Below, piece after piece: positions 23,001 to 30,070 of a stretch of 35,876 nucleotides of DNA. The stretch spans positions 1 through 35,876 of the forward strand of contig NZ_WBKP01000040.1 in NCBI RefSeq assembly GCF_009602465.1. Direction: 5' to 3'. The translations under genes were made by a program, and so were the position numbers. Within the stretch, counting starts at the first letter, position 1. The number at the start of each line of letters is the position of its first letter. This stretch comes from Cumulibacter manganitolerans. GTDB lineage: Bacteria; Actinomycetota; Actinomycetes; Mycobacteriales; Antricoccaceae. A model generated the notes under the pieces. It saw nothing but the letters and a program-made list of their open reading frames with translations. It did no database searches and had not been told where the DNA came from.

Positions 23001-24538
23001 CGCCGTACCTGCTTGCTGCCGTAGCGGGTCTCGACGAGCAGCGGTTGCAGCTGGCTGGCGTTCGGCACGACGTCGGCGACCTCGACGCCGCTCATCTGGG
23101 CGCGGACCTGCTCGCGATAGCCCACGGAGTTGTAGGCGCAGAACGGGATCAGGCGACCGTCGGGGGTGATCTCCTCCACGCAGCACTTCATCAGCTGGCG
23201 AACATTGAGGGTGTAGGGGTCGAGGAAGTCCTGGACCACGATCATGAAGGTGTTCTCGGTGATCGTGCTGAGCGCTTCCGGGAGGTTGACCCCGCAGGCG
23301 TCGGCGCAGTCGAGCGCCTCGGCGACCCGCATGAGCCTGTCATCGTTCGTGCCGGTACCGATGAACGCCGAGGCGCTCCACAGCTTCTCCAGGGCCTCAC
23401 GAATCTCGTAGTCGGGTACCACCCGGTTGGCGACGTAGTCGAGGTAGTCCTCGACCTGCAGCAGCCGGGGGATCGGGACGAGCCCGAAGTCGGGGTCGGC
23501 CGGAGTCCCTTGAGTGAGCAGATAGGTGACCGAGCGGCAGGTTGGGGCGCAGCAGGGGACGGGGAAGAAGTCCTCGACAGTGAGCCACTCGGGGACCTGC
23601 GTGCCGATCGCGTGCAGCACGTCGGAGTTGGTCAGGCGGGTGAGCGGGTCGAACTCGACGTGCCGGCCGGAGTGGGTCACCGGCTGGAATACGACTGAGC
23701 GCGCCGCGGGATGCGCGAGCCCGTGGCGGATGACCGCGCCGATCTCGTGCTCGTTGATGCCCTTCTCGATGGCGGCCACCAGCGTGACCGTGAGCCCCGC
23801 CTCGGCGCAGTTGTCCAGCGCCCGCTGCTTGATCTCGCGGAGGTCTCGGCCCCGGATGGCCAGCTGGGTCTTCTTCTCGAGCCCGTCGAACTGCAGGTAG
23901 ACGTTCACCGGGCGGCCGGGGCGGTTGCGGCGGCCGAGTTCGGCGACGAACCTCTTGTCCGAGGCGAGCCGCAGGCCGTTGGTGTTGAGATTGACCGCGT
24001 TGATTGGCCGACCCTGGGCCAGGTCGATCATGGCGAGGATGTCCTTGTGGAGGGTCGGCTCTCCCCCGGAGAACATCACCACCTCGGGTTCGCCCTCGGC
24101 CGCCACGAAGGCGTCGAGCATGGTGGCGCACTGCTCGAGCGTGATCTGGTAGCCGTCGGGTCCCTTGTCCCGTACCGACCCCGAGTCAGCGAAGCAGATC
24201 GGGCAGTCGAGGTTGCAGCCGGTATTGACCTCGATGATGCCCAGGCACGCGTGCTGCTTGTGCTCGGGACAGAGCCCGCAGTCAGCTGGGCAGCCGTCCT
24301 TGACATCGGTCTGAGTCTGCAGCGGTCGGGTGCCGGGCTTGTTGAAACGCTGCGCGGCGACGTACATGTCGGCATCGCCGTACACGCGCGCCTCGAACTC
24401 GCCGTGCTCGGGGCACCGCTTGCGGAGGAACACCTGGTCGTCCCGCGCGTTGACCTCGGCGTTGACGGTCTGCTTGCACAGCGGGCAGATGGAGCGGGTC
24501 AGCTCGAGGAACACCTCATCACGATCGCGGGTCGTCAT
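22997..24538 (-). CDS. Cysteine-rich radical SAM enzyme (MJ0619/Tes-like family)
   Basis: A 513-residue protein. An N-terminal zinc- or cluster-binding region has CPLC (18-21) and CPEHGEFEARVYGDADMY. Then come CPADCGLCPEHKQHAC (83-98) and the radical SAM cluster motif CNLDCPIC (108-115, CxxxCxxC), followed by FSGGEPTLH (SAM binding). C-terminal cysteines (VPCCAPTC, CADACG, KCCVEE, PFCAYN) suggest extra metal clusters. This architecture is shared by the archaeal MJ0619-type methylase family and the tetraether-lipid synthase Tes, whose members act at unactivated carbons. ATG 24538 has no Shine-Dalgarno; a TACGGT at 24546-24551 would give a leaderless transcript. It starts 88 bases after egtD and is coupled to the methyltransferase. 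The substrate is unknown. Confidence 0.87.
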   Translation of the reverse strand: MTTRDRDEVFLELTRSICPLCKQTVNAEVNARDDQVFLRKRCPEHGEFEARVYGDADMYVAAQRFNKPGTRPLQTQTDVKDGCPADCGLCPEHKQHACLGIIEVNTGCNLDCPICFADSGSVRDKGPDGYQITLEQCATMLDAFVAAEGEPEVVMFSGGEPTLHKDILAMIDLAQGRPINAVNLNTNGLRLASDKRFVAELGRRNRPGRPVNVYLQFDGLEKKTQLAIRGRDLREIKQRALDNCAEAGLTVTLVAAIEKGINEHEIGAVIRHGLAHPAARSVVFQPVTHSGRHVEFDPLTRLTNSDVLHAIGTQVPEWLTVEDFFPVPCCAPTCRSVTYLLTQGTPADPDFGLVPIPRLLQVEDYLDYVANRVVPDYEIREALEKLWSASAFIGTGTNDDRLMRVAEALDCADACGVNLPEALSTITENTFMIVVQDFLDPYTLNVRQLMKCCVEEITPDGRLIPFCAYNSVGYREQVRAQMSGVEVADVVPNASQLQPLLVETRYGSKQVRR

Positions 24539-24626
24539 GGTCGTGACCGTACGCGGAACCGGGATGCCGGCTCAGTGTTCCCTCTTACACAAGCGTCCCG
24601 CACCTCGGTCGCGTCGAGGCCGCACA

Positions 24627-24839
24627 TCAGCGTCGGGCGAGTGCGAGCGCGTAGTCCTTGGCGGGATCGGTCCACCAGCCCTCGAGTCGCAGCCCGGCGG
24701 AGGCGAGTTCCTGGGCAATCCGCTCGTGGCGGAACTTCGCTGAGATCTCGGTGCGCATCTCCTCCCCTTGGGCGAAACGGATGGTCAGCGACAGCGTCGG
24801 GATCGTCACCACCATCGGTGCCAGAGCCCGCAACCGCAT
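24627..24839 (-). CDS. C-terminal EgtD fragment that could be separately translated
   Basis: Seventy codons starting with the ATG that directly follows the TAG of the egtD frame (TAGATG). It carries the GEEMRTEIS substrate-binding segment and the family's WWTDP end. Reinitiation at an adjacent ATG is mechanistically possible, but there is no independent ribosome site, so this is conditional on the TAG being real. Confidence 0.4.
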   Translation of the reverse strand: MRLRALAPMVVTIPTLSLTIRFAQGEEMRTEISAKFRHERIAQELASAGLRLEGWWTDPAKDYALALARR

Positions 24840-25676
24840 CTAGACCCACTCGGTCACGGGGTCCCAGAGGGCCACGTGCTCGAAACGCCTCGGGTCGAAG
24901 TCGGCGCCCAGGTCACGGTTCAGCACGTGCAGCACGTTGCGGTTGAATTCCGCGGTGACGCCGGTCGCGTCGTCGTACGCCGCGACCAGGCGCCGGGGGT
25001 CCTTGACCAGGTCGAGGCCGAGAAGCAGCGTCTCTCCCACCCGAAGTCCCGCGGTCAGCTGGGCGAGCAGCTCGGCGCGCGCAGCGGGAACGTAGTTGCC
25101 GATCGTGCTGCCGAGCAGCGCGATCAGTCTGCGGCCGTGGACAGGCAGTTGATCCAGATGGTGGTCGAAGTCGGCCACCACACCGTGTATTGGCAGTGCC
25201 GGGTAGGACCGACGCAGCTGCGGAACGGCAGCCCCCAGCGCTCCGGCGCTAACGTCGACGGGCACGTAGGCCGCGAGACCGGCGGCGGCAGCCATGGCGT
25301 CGAGGAGCAGTCGGGTCTTCTCGCTCGAGCCCGATCCAAGCTCGACGAGAACCTCCGCACCTGCAGTTCGCGCGATCTCATCTGCGACGGAGGTCAGCAA
25401 GGCCCGCTCGGTACGTGTCGGGTAGTACTCCGGTAGCCGGGTGATCTCCTCGAAGAGCACACTGCCGGCGTCGTCGTAGAAGTACTTGGGCGGCAGCCAC
25501 TTCGGCGACGCCGTCAGCCCCGTACGGGCGTCGCGCTCGAGCGCTCCCCGCAGGTCGCCGGGCCTGAGCAGCACGTTGAGGTCGGTCACTGCCGGCGGAG
25601 TGGTAGCCGTGCAAATTCGTAAGTCTCCCGAGGGGTCAGTGTGAAGCGGCCGCGGGCCCGTGCCGCGGCCGATCAT
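24627..25676 (-). pseudogene. egtD: egtD, L-histidine N-alpha-trimethyltransferase, interrupted by an in-frame TAG
   Basis: The frame encodes EgtD, which trimethylates histidine to hercynine. The first part (278 codons, 25676-24840) has PKYFYDDAGSVLFEEIT, LPEYYPTRTERALL, VELGSGSSEKTRLLL (SAM site), ALLGSTIGNY and FEHVALWDPVTEWV. It then meets TAG at 24842-24840. The frame continues at once with ATG and the normal C-terminus, MRLRALAPMV...GEEMRTEISAKF...WWTDPAKDYALAL. By spacing, that Met, Glu and Ser match M252, E282 and S284 of the M. smegmatis enzyme, the last two being histidine-binding residues. Family members usually have Glu at the interrupted codon, so one base change (GAG to TAG) explains it. 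ATG 25676 overlaps the egtB stop; a GTG about 25 codons later fits the usual EgtD length better. It could be a pseudogene, a sequencing error, or a two-chain enzyme. Confidence 0.8.
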
Positions 25677-26974
25677 CGAGGCCCTGCGCTGCCGTCGTCG
25701 GCAAGCCGTAGGCCGGTGACCGGCCACCGCGCGCCCGGCGGGAAGAAGTTGCGGTAGGACGTCCGCGAGTGGCCCGGCGGCGTCAGCACGGAGCCGCCCC
25801 GTAGCACCATCTGGTTCGACATGAACTTGCCGTTGTACTCCCCGATCGCTCCGGCGGCCGGGTGGAAGCGGGGATAGGGCAGATAAGCAGACGACGTCCA
25901 CTCCCAGCAGTCTCCGGACAGCTGTCGCAACGCACCGGTCGCCGGGCCCGCGGCCCGCGGATGCCACGACTCGGCGGCCGCGGGACTCGCCGCCGGATTC
26001 CGGGTCGGGGCCGGCTCCTCCAGTGCGGCGGCGTGCTCCCACTCCGCCTCGGTCGGCAGCCTCTTGCCGGCCCACGCAGCGTAGGCGTCGGCCTCGTAGT
26101 GGCTCAAGTGGCAGACCGGCAGGTTCGGCGCGACCGGGAATGTGCCGTGCAGCGTGTGCTCGAGCCACACCCCGTCGACCGTGGACCAATAGAACGGCGC
26201 CGTCCAGCCCTCGCTCTGGATGCGGGCCCAGCCGTCGGAGAGCCAGAGCTCCGGTCGCCGGTAGCCGCCGTCGGCCATGAACTCCAGCCACTCGCCGTTG
26301 GTTATCAGCCGGTCGGCAAGCCGGTAGGGCTGCAGGTATTGCTGATGCCTGGGCATCTCGTTGTCGAAGCAGAATCCGTGGCCGATGTCGTGGCCGATCT
26401 CAGTCAGGCCTCCGTCGTACTCCTTCCATCCGAGCGCACCACCGTCGGCCGAGCCGGCGGGAGAACCGGCGTAGACCGGTCGCAGTGGATTGAGCGAGAG
26501 GACGTGCTTGATGTCCATGAGCAGCAGCTCCTGATGTTGCTGCTCGTGGTGGAAGCCGAGCTCGACGGTGCTCGCGATCTTGGCGAGGGTGCCGTCGTCC
26601 ACACCGCCGAGAACGTCTCGCATGCGTTCATCGACGTTGCGCCGATAGATCCCCACGTCGTGGACACCCGGGCGGCTGATGACGCCGCGCATCGGACGCG
26701 CGAAGCGGGGGCCGACGGACTCGTAGTAGCTGTTGAACAGGAACCAGTAGGTGTCCTGGAAGGGCGTGAACCCGCTCTCGACGTCCGCCAGGACGAAGGT
26801 CTCGAAGAACCAGGTCACGTGCGCGCGGTGCCACTTGGTCGGGGACACGTCCGGCATCGACTGCACCGTCTGGTCCTCCGGCGACAGTGGCGCGGCGAGC
26901 CGCTCGGTGTGGGCCCGCACCTCGTCATAGCGGCTCAGCAAGGCGGCGGGATCGGACAGAGGTGCGGCTGGCAT
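25673..26974 (-). CDS. egtB: Ergothioneine biosynthesis sulfoxide synthase EgtB
   Basis: A 433-residue non-haem iron enzyme that joins hercynine to a thiol (gamma-glutamylcysteine or cysteine) by oxidative C-S bond formation. The N-terminal DinB-like domain has the iron ligands expected from the family: H52 in WHRAHVTWFFETF, and H143/H147 in HHEQQHQELL. The C-terminal formylglycine-generating-like domain has LPTEAEWEHAA, SGDCWEWTSSAYLPYPRF and VLRGGSVLTPPGHSRTSYRNFFPP. ATG 26974 is used; a GTG two codons earlier (26980) is equally possible and neither has a strong ribosome site. The stop overlaps egtD as ATGA. No egtA, egtC or egtE is adjacent, so the thiol donor may differ from mycobacteria. 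A selenoneine-type SenA role is an alternative, but no senB or senC is seen. Confidence 0.92.
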   Translation of the reverse strand: MPAAPLSDPAALLSRYDEVRAHTERLAAPLSPEDQTVQSMPDVSPTKWHRAHVTWFFETFVLADVESGFTPFQDTYWFLFNSYYESVGPRFARPMRGVISRPGVHDVGIYRRNVDERMRDVLGGVDDGTLAKIASTVELGFHHEQQHQELLLMDIKHVLSLNPLRPVYAGSPAGSADGGALGWKEYDGGLTEIGHDIGHGFCFDNEMPRHQQYLQPYRLADRLITNGEWLEFMADGGYRRPELWLSDGWARIQSEGWTAPFYWSTVDGVWLEHTLHGTFPVAPNLPVCHLSHYEADAYAAWAGKRLPTEAEWEHAAALEEPAPTRNPAASPAAAESWHPRAAGPATGALRQLSGDCWEWTSSAYLPYPRFHPAAGAIGEYNGKFMSNQMVLRGGSVLTPPGHSRTSYRNFFPPGARWPVTGLRLADDGSAGPR

Positions 26975-27051
26975 GCTCACCGCACGATCGTCGCACCGGA
27001 TCGCACGGGAACAAAGTGTGCGGGGTTACATAGTGGGCCACCGATTTGCGG

Positions 27052-27312
27052 ATGCTGGTGTCTGTGAAACAGACGAGCCGGGCGGTCCCTCGCGGTCTGC
27101 CAGTCCTGCGGATCGGCCTCACAGCCGGTCTAGCCGGGATGTTGTGCTGTGTCGGACCGACCGTGCTCGCCTTGCTGGGCGTCATCAGCGCGGGCACCGC
27201 GTTCGTATGGGCCAACGACCTGTATGACGACTACGCGTGGCTGTTCCGGCTCGCGGGTCTCGCATCGCGTGAGCCGCAGGCTGCCGGCAGGTGCCAGCGC
27301 CATGATCATTAA
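27052..27312 (+). CDS. Short MerT-like membrane protein, probably C-terminally truncated
   Basis: About 86 residues. The middle is a strongly hydrophobic stretch, LRIGLTAGLAGMLCCVGPTV, followed by LALLGVISAGTAFVWANDLY, with the paired cysteines and CCVGP motif of mercury-transport MerT-like proteins. After AWLFRLAGL the sequence turns into a polar, unrelated-looking tail (SREPQAAGRCQRHDH) and stops inside the end of the convergent merR gene. Full-length relatives have at least one further helix, so a deletion or frameshift is likely. The start is uncertain: ATG 27052, a TTG at 27046 or a GTG a few codons later. Confidence 0.55.
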   Translation: MLVSVKQTSRAVPRGLPVLRIGLTAGLAGMLCCVGPTVLALLGVISAGTAFVWANDLYDDYAWLFRLAGLASREPQAAGRCQRHDH

Positions 27313-27707
27313 TGGCCGGTGAGGATGTGGCAGACATCGGAATCGCTGCAGTCGCCCGGGTTGAGCCGCGTGCTGCGATTCAGGAGGCGCTCCAGCTCGG
27401 ATGCCAGCGTGTCGAGCTCGCGCCGGCGGACGCGGACATCGGCCAGTTTCGCCGAGAGCAGGCTCGTCACGTGCGTGCAGGGCACGTCTCCCTCCTCCCG
27501 TAGCTCGACGATGCTCCTAATCTCGCCCAGGGTCAGGCCCGCCGCCTGCGCCGCTCGGATGAAGGTGAGGCGGTTCAGCGCGGCATCGCCGTAGTGGCGG
27601 TACCCGTTGGCCCCACGTGCGGGTACCGGCAGTAGGCCTTCACGCTCGTAGAACCGGATGGTCTGCGCGGCCAGTTCCGCGGCGTCGGCCAGCTGTCCGA
27701 TCAGCAT
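27309..27707 (-). CDS. MerR-family heavy-metal-responsive regulator
   Basis: A 132-residue MerR protein. The winged helix is MLIGQLADAAELAAQTIRFY-EREGLLP, followed by NGYRHYGDAALNRLTFIRAAQAAGLTLGEI and a dimerisation helix. Metal-ligand candidates are C77 (VPCTHV), C120 and C126 (GDCSDSDVCHIL). The cysteine spacing differs from Tn501 MerR (C82, C117, C126), so mercury is likely from context but another soft metal is possible. ATG 27707. Divergent from the thioredoxin-like gene, with the operator in the 55-base gap; its 3' end overlaps the MerT-like gene's stop. Confidence 0.9.
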   Translation of the reverse strand: MLIGQLADAAELAAQTIRFYEREGLLPVPARGANGYRHYGDAALNRLTFIRAAQAAGLTLGEIRSIVELREEGDVPCTHVTSLLSAKLADVRVRRRELDTLASELERLLNRSTRLNPGDCSDSDVCHILTGH

Positions 27708-27723
27708 GCTGCCAGCCTAGCCC

Positions 27724-27755
27724 TTGACCTTGTAGTGCGGCTCAAGGTCTAGGGT
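27724..27755 (+). promoter_or_regulatory. MerR-type promoter/operator (20-bp spacer)
   Basis: TTGACC (27724-27729) and TAGGGT (27750-27755) are separated by 20 bases, the overlong spacer typical of MerR-activated promoters. The spacer holds a dyad, GACCTTG and CAAGGTC, separated by ten bases. Transcription would start at or next to the ATG at 27763, giving a leaderless mRNA. Confidence 0.75.
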
Positions 27756-27762
27756 CGCGCCC

Positions 27763-28062
27763 ATGGACATCACACTCCTGTACTTCGACAGCTGCCCGAG
27801 CTGGAAGACCGTCGCCCAGCGGCTCGCCACGATCACCGCCGAACGAGCCGACATCGCGGTGACCCACCACCTCGTGGAGTCCATCGAGGACGCGGAGCGC
27901 CTGGAGTTCCACGGGTCGCCCAGCATCCTGGTGAACGGCGAGGACGTGTTCGCCGACGCCGATGCCCCAGTGGGCCTCTCGTGCCGCGTCTACCAGACAC
28001 CGGCCGGACCGGCCGGTGCGCCCACCATCGAGCAGCTGCAGGCCGTCCTCCCGCCCGCGTGA
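27763..28062 (+). CDS. Thioredoxin-like protein of a mercury/heavy-metal locus
   Basis: A 99-residue protein with a thioredoxin-type beginning, ITLLYFDSCPSW, where only the first cysteine of a CxxC is kept (C11). Then come HGSPSILVNGEDVF, a cis-proline-like loop, and GLSCRVY with a second cysteine (C74). Relatives lie beside merR and merA-like genes in actinobacteria and are often annotated as thioredoxin family or alkylmercury lyase-associated; the chemistry is not established. It starts at ATG 27763, likely leaderless from the MerR promoter, and is followed 25 bases later by the flavoprotein. Confidence 0.82.
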   Translation: MDITLLYFDSCPSWKTVAQRLATITAERADIAVTHHLVESIEDAERLEFHGSPSILVNGEDVFADADAPVGLSCRVYQTPAGPAGAPTIEQLQAVLPPA

Positions 28063-28087
28063 AGGCACCCAGAAACGGAGCACTGGC

Positions 28088-29440
28088 ATGACCAAGACCT
28101 ACGACGTTCTCGTCGTCGGTGCCGGCATGGCCGGCGTCGCCGCAGCCCACAAGTGCGCCGGCCAGGGCGGGCAGGTCGCGATCGTCGACGCCCGGCCGTA
28201 CGGCGGCACCTGCGCGCTACGTGGCTGCGATCCCAAGAAGATCCTTCGACGCGGCGCCGAGATCATCGACAGCGCGCGGCTGATGCGAGGCAAGGGAATC
28301 GACGACCCGTCCCTGAGCATCAACTGGCACGACCTGATGAGGCATAAGGCCGGCTTCACCGACCCGGTGCCGCACAGCCTCGAACGCGATCTCGCGAGGC
28401 ACGGCGTCGACACCCTCCACGGCCAGGCACGATTCCTCGACAAGGGCCGCGTCGACATCGCCGGAGTCTCCGTGGAGGCAGGCCGGTACCTGATTGCTGC
28501 AGGCGCCCATCCACGCCCGTTGGACTTCCCGGGCAGCGAGCACCTGACCGACAGCACCGACTTCCTGAACCTCGAGAGGTTGCCTGCCAGGGTCCTGTTC
28601 GTCGGTGGCGGCTTCGTCTCCTTCGAGTTCGCCCACATCGCCGCCCGCGCCGGCAGCAGCCCCACCGTCATCGACCGAGGACGGCGACCACTGAAAGGCT
28701 TCGACCCGGACCTGGTGGATCTGCTCATCGAGCGGAGCCGACAGGTAGGGATCGCCGTCCGGCCCTCCACGAGCATCACGGCCGTCGAGGAGACGGACTC
28801 CGGATTCCGAGTCGACCTCGATGTCTCTGGAGTCCCTGAGACGATCGAGTGCGATCTCGTCGTCCACGGGGCAGGACGCGAAGCCGACCTCGCCGGCCTC
28901 GACCTGGACGCCGCAGGTGTCGATTGGGGGCCGCGCGGCGTGAAGGTCGCGGGCCACCTGCAGAGCACCACCAATCCTGCCGTGTACGCCGCGGGCGATT
29001 CGGCCGACACCCCCGGACTGCCGCTGACGCCCGTCGCCGTATTCGAGGGCAAGCTCGCCGCGTCCAACATGATGAACGGAACGGCTCGGGTGCCCGACTA
29101 CGCAGGCGTGCCAACCGCGGTGTTCACCATTCCGGAGCTCGCCAGGGTCGGCATGCTCGAGCAGGAAGCACGCGAGAGAGGCCTCGACATCGACGTCCGC
29201 TACCACGACACCAGCGGCTGGTACTCGAACTACCGCATCGGAGAGACCACGGCGGCCGCCAAGATCCTCGTCGACCGCGGCACCGACCGGGTCGTCGGGG
29301 CACATCTCCTGGGCCCGGAGTACGCCGAGCTCATCAATATCCTCGGCCTGGCCATGAAGGCCCGACTCACCACCCGACAGCTCAAATCGATGACCGCTGC
29401 CTACCCGACCGTGGGGTCAGACCTGGGCTCCATGCTGTGA
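28088..29440 (+). CDS. MerA/dihydrolipoamide dehydrogenase-like FAD disulfide oxidoreductase
   Basis: A 450-residue two-dinucleotide-binding flavoprotein. The FAD motif is VLVVGAGMAGVAAA (residues 8-20), the redox disulfide is GGTCALRGCDPKK (C42, C47), the NAD(P)H motif is LFVGGGFVSFEFAHIAA, a second FAD contact is YAAGDSADTPG, and the dimerisation domain begins TAVFTIPELARVG. Two features differ from true MerA: no C-terminal cysteine pair (it ends VGSDLGSML), and the usual catalytic HPT of the family reads YPT with no following Glu. It is therefore more likely another disulfide or quinone reductase in a metal-stress operon than a mercuric reductase. ATG 28088 has CGGAG eight bases upstream. 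Confidence 0.88.
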   Translation: MTKTYDVLVVGAGMAGVAAAHKCAGQGGQVAIVDARPYGGTCALRGCDPKKILRRGAEIIDSARLMRGKGIDDPSLSINWHDLMRHKAGFTDPVPHSLERDLARHGVDTLHGQARFLDKGRVDIAGVSVEAGRYLIAAGAHPRPLDFPGSEHLTDSTDFLNLERLPARVLFVGGGFVSFEFAHIAARAGSSPTVIDRGRRPLKGFDPDLVDLLIERSRQVGIAVRPSTSITAVEETDSGFRVDLDVSGVPETIECDLVVHGAGREADLAGLDLDAAGVDWGPRGVKVAGHLQSTTNPAVYAAGDSADTPGLPLTPVAVFEGKLAASNMMNGTARVPDYAGVPTAVFTIPELARVGMLEQEARERGLDIDVRYHDTSGWYSNYRIGETTAAAKILVDRGTDRVVGAHLLGPEYAELINILGLAMKARLTTRQLKSMTAAYPTVGSDLGSML

Positions 29441-29446
29441 GTGCTC

Positions 29447-30070
29447 CTAGTCCACCTTCTCGTCCGGTACGTTGTCGACCTCGGCGCCGATGGTGGTGTC
29501 GTCGCCGTGGCCGGTGTGCACGACCGTGTCCGCCGGCAGCGTCAGCAGCCGGGAGCGGATCGACTCGACGATCGTCGGGTAGTCGCTGAACGACCGGCCG
29601 GTCGCGCCCGGGCCCCCGTTGAACAGCGTGTCGCCGGTGAACACCACGCCGAGGTCGGGGGCGTACAGGCACACGGCGCCCGGCGCGTGCCCCGGCGTGT
29701 GCATGACCTGCAGGTCGGTGCCGGCGATGGACAGCGTCTCGCCGTCCTCCAGGTCGCTGTCCGGCGTCGCGTCCGGGTGGGTCAGCGACCACAGCTCCCG
29801 GTCGGCCGGGTGCAGGAGGATCGGCGCCCCGCTGAGCTCGCGCAGCCGCGGCGCCTGCGCCACGTGGTCGTCGTGCGCGTGGGTGCACACGATCGCGACG
29901 ACCTTGCGCTCGCCGACCTGCCGCATGATCGCCTCGGCGTCGTGCGGCGCGTCGATGACGACGACCGACTCGTCGTCCCCGACGATCCAGACGTTGTTGT
30001 CGACCTCCCACGTGCCGCCGTCCAGGCTGAAGGTGCCGGAGGTGACCAGGTGCTCCACGCGCGCCGTCAT
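29447..30070 (-). CDS. MBL-fold metallo-hydrolase paired with mscR
   Basis: A 207-residue metallo-beta-lactamase-fold protein. The dinuclear metal motif is CTHAHDDHV (HxHxDH at residues 64-69), followed by [23 protein letters not shown] and [12 protein letters not shown], the glyoxalase-II-like pattern. It follows mscR with an ATGA overlap. The same order occurs in M. tuberculosis (Rv2259-Rv2260), so it probably hydrolyses S-formylmycothiol or a related mycothiol thioester; this is inference from context. The ATG at 30070 has GGAG six bases upstream. Confidence 0.9.
   Translation of the reverse strand: MTARVEHLVTSGTFSLDGGTWEVDNNVWIVGDDESVVVIDAPHDAEAIMRQVGERKVVAIVCTHAHDDHVAQAPRLRELSGAPILLHPADRELWSLTHPDATPDSDLEDGETLSIAGTDLQVMHTPGHAPGAVCLYAPDLGVVFTGDTLFNGGPGATGRSFSDYPTIVESIRSRLLTLPADTVVHTGHGDDTTIGAEVDNVPDEKVD

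Noticed and set aside
22182-24538. Arsinothricin-type arsL/arsM pair
   Set aside because: The radical SAM protein has the MJ0619/Tes cysteine layout rather than what I recall for ArsL, and no arsQ-type exporter is adjacent.
24541-24626. CRP-like site TGTGTAAGAGGGAACA upstream of the radical SAM gene
   Set aside because: Only one half-site fits TGTGA; the second half (GAACA) does not match well enough, and the nearby regulator's site is unknown.
23711-24946. 411-codon plus-strand frame opposite the radical SAM and egtD genes
   Set aside because: Antisense shadow caused by GC-rich codons; the minus strand holds well-recognised domains.
25673-26974. Selenoneine synthase SenA instead of EgtB
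   Set aside because: No selenosugar synthase or SenC gene is present and egtD follows directly. The nearby selenoprotein alone is not evidence for it.
28088-29440. Calling the flavoprotein merA
   Set aside because: It lacks the C-terminal cysteine pair and the N-terminal heavy-metal domain, and the HPT motif is altered.
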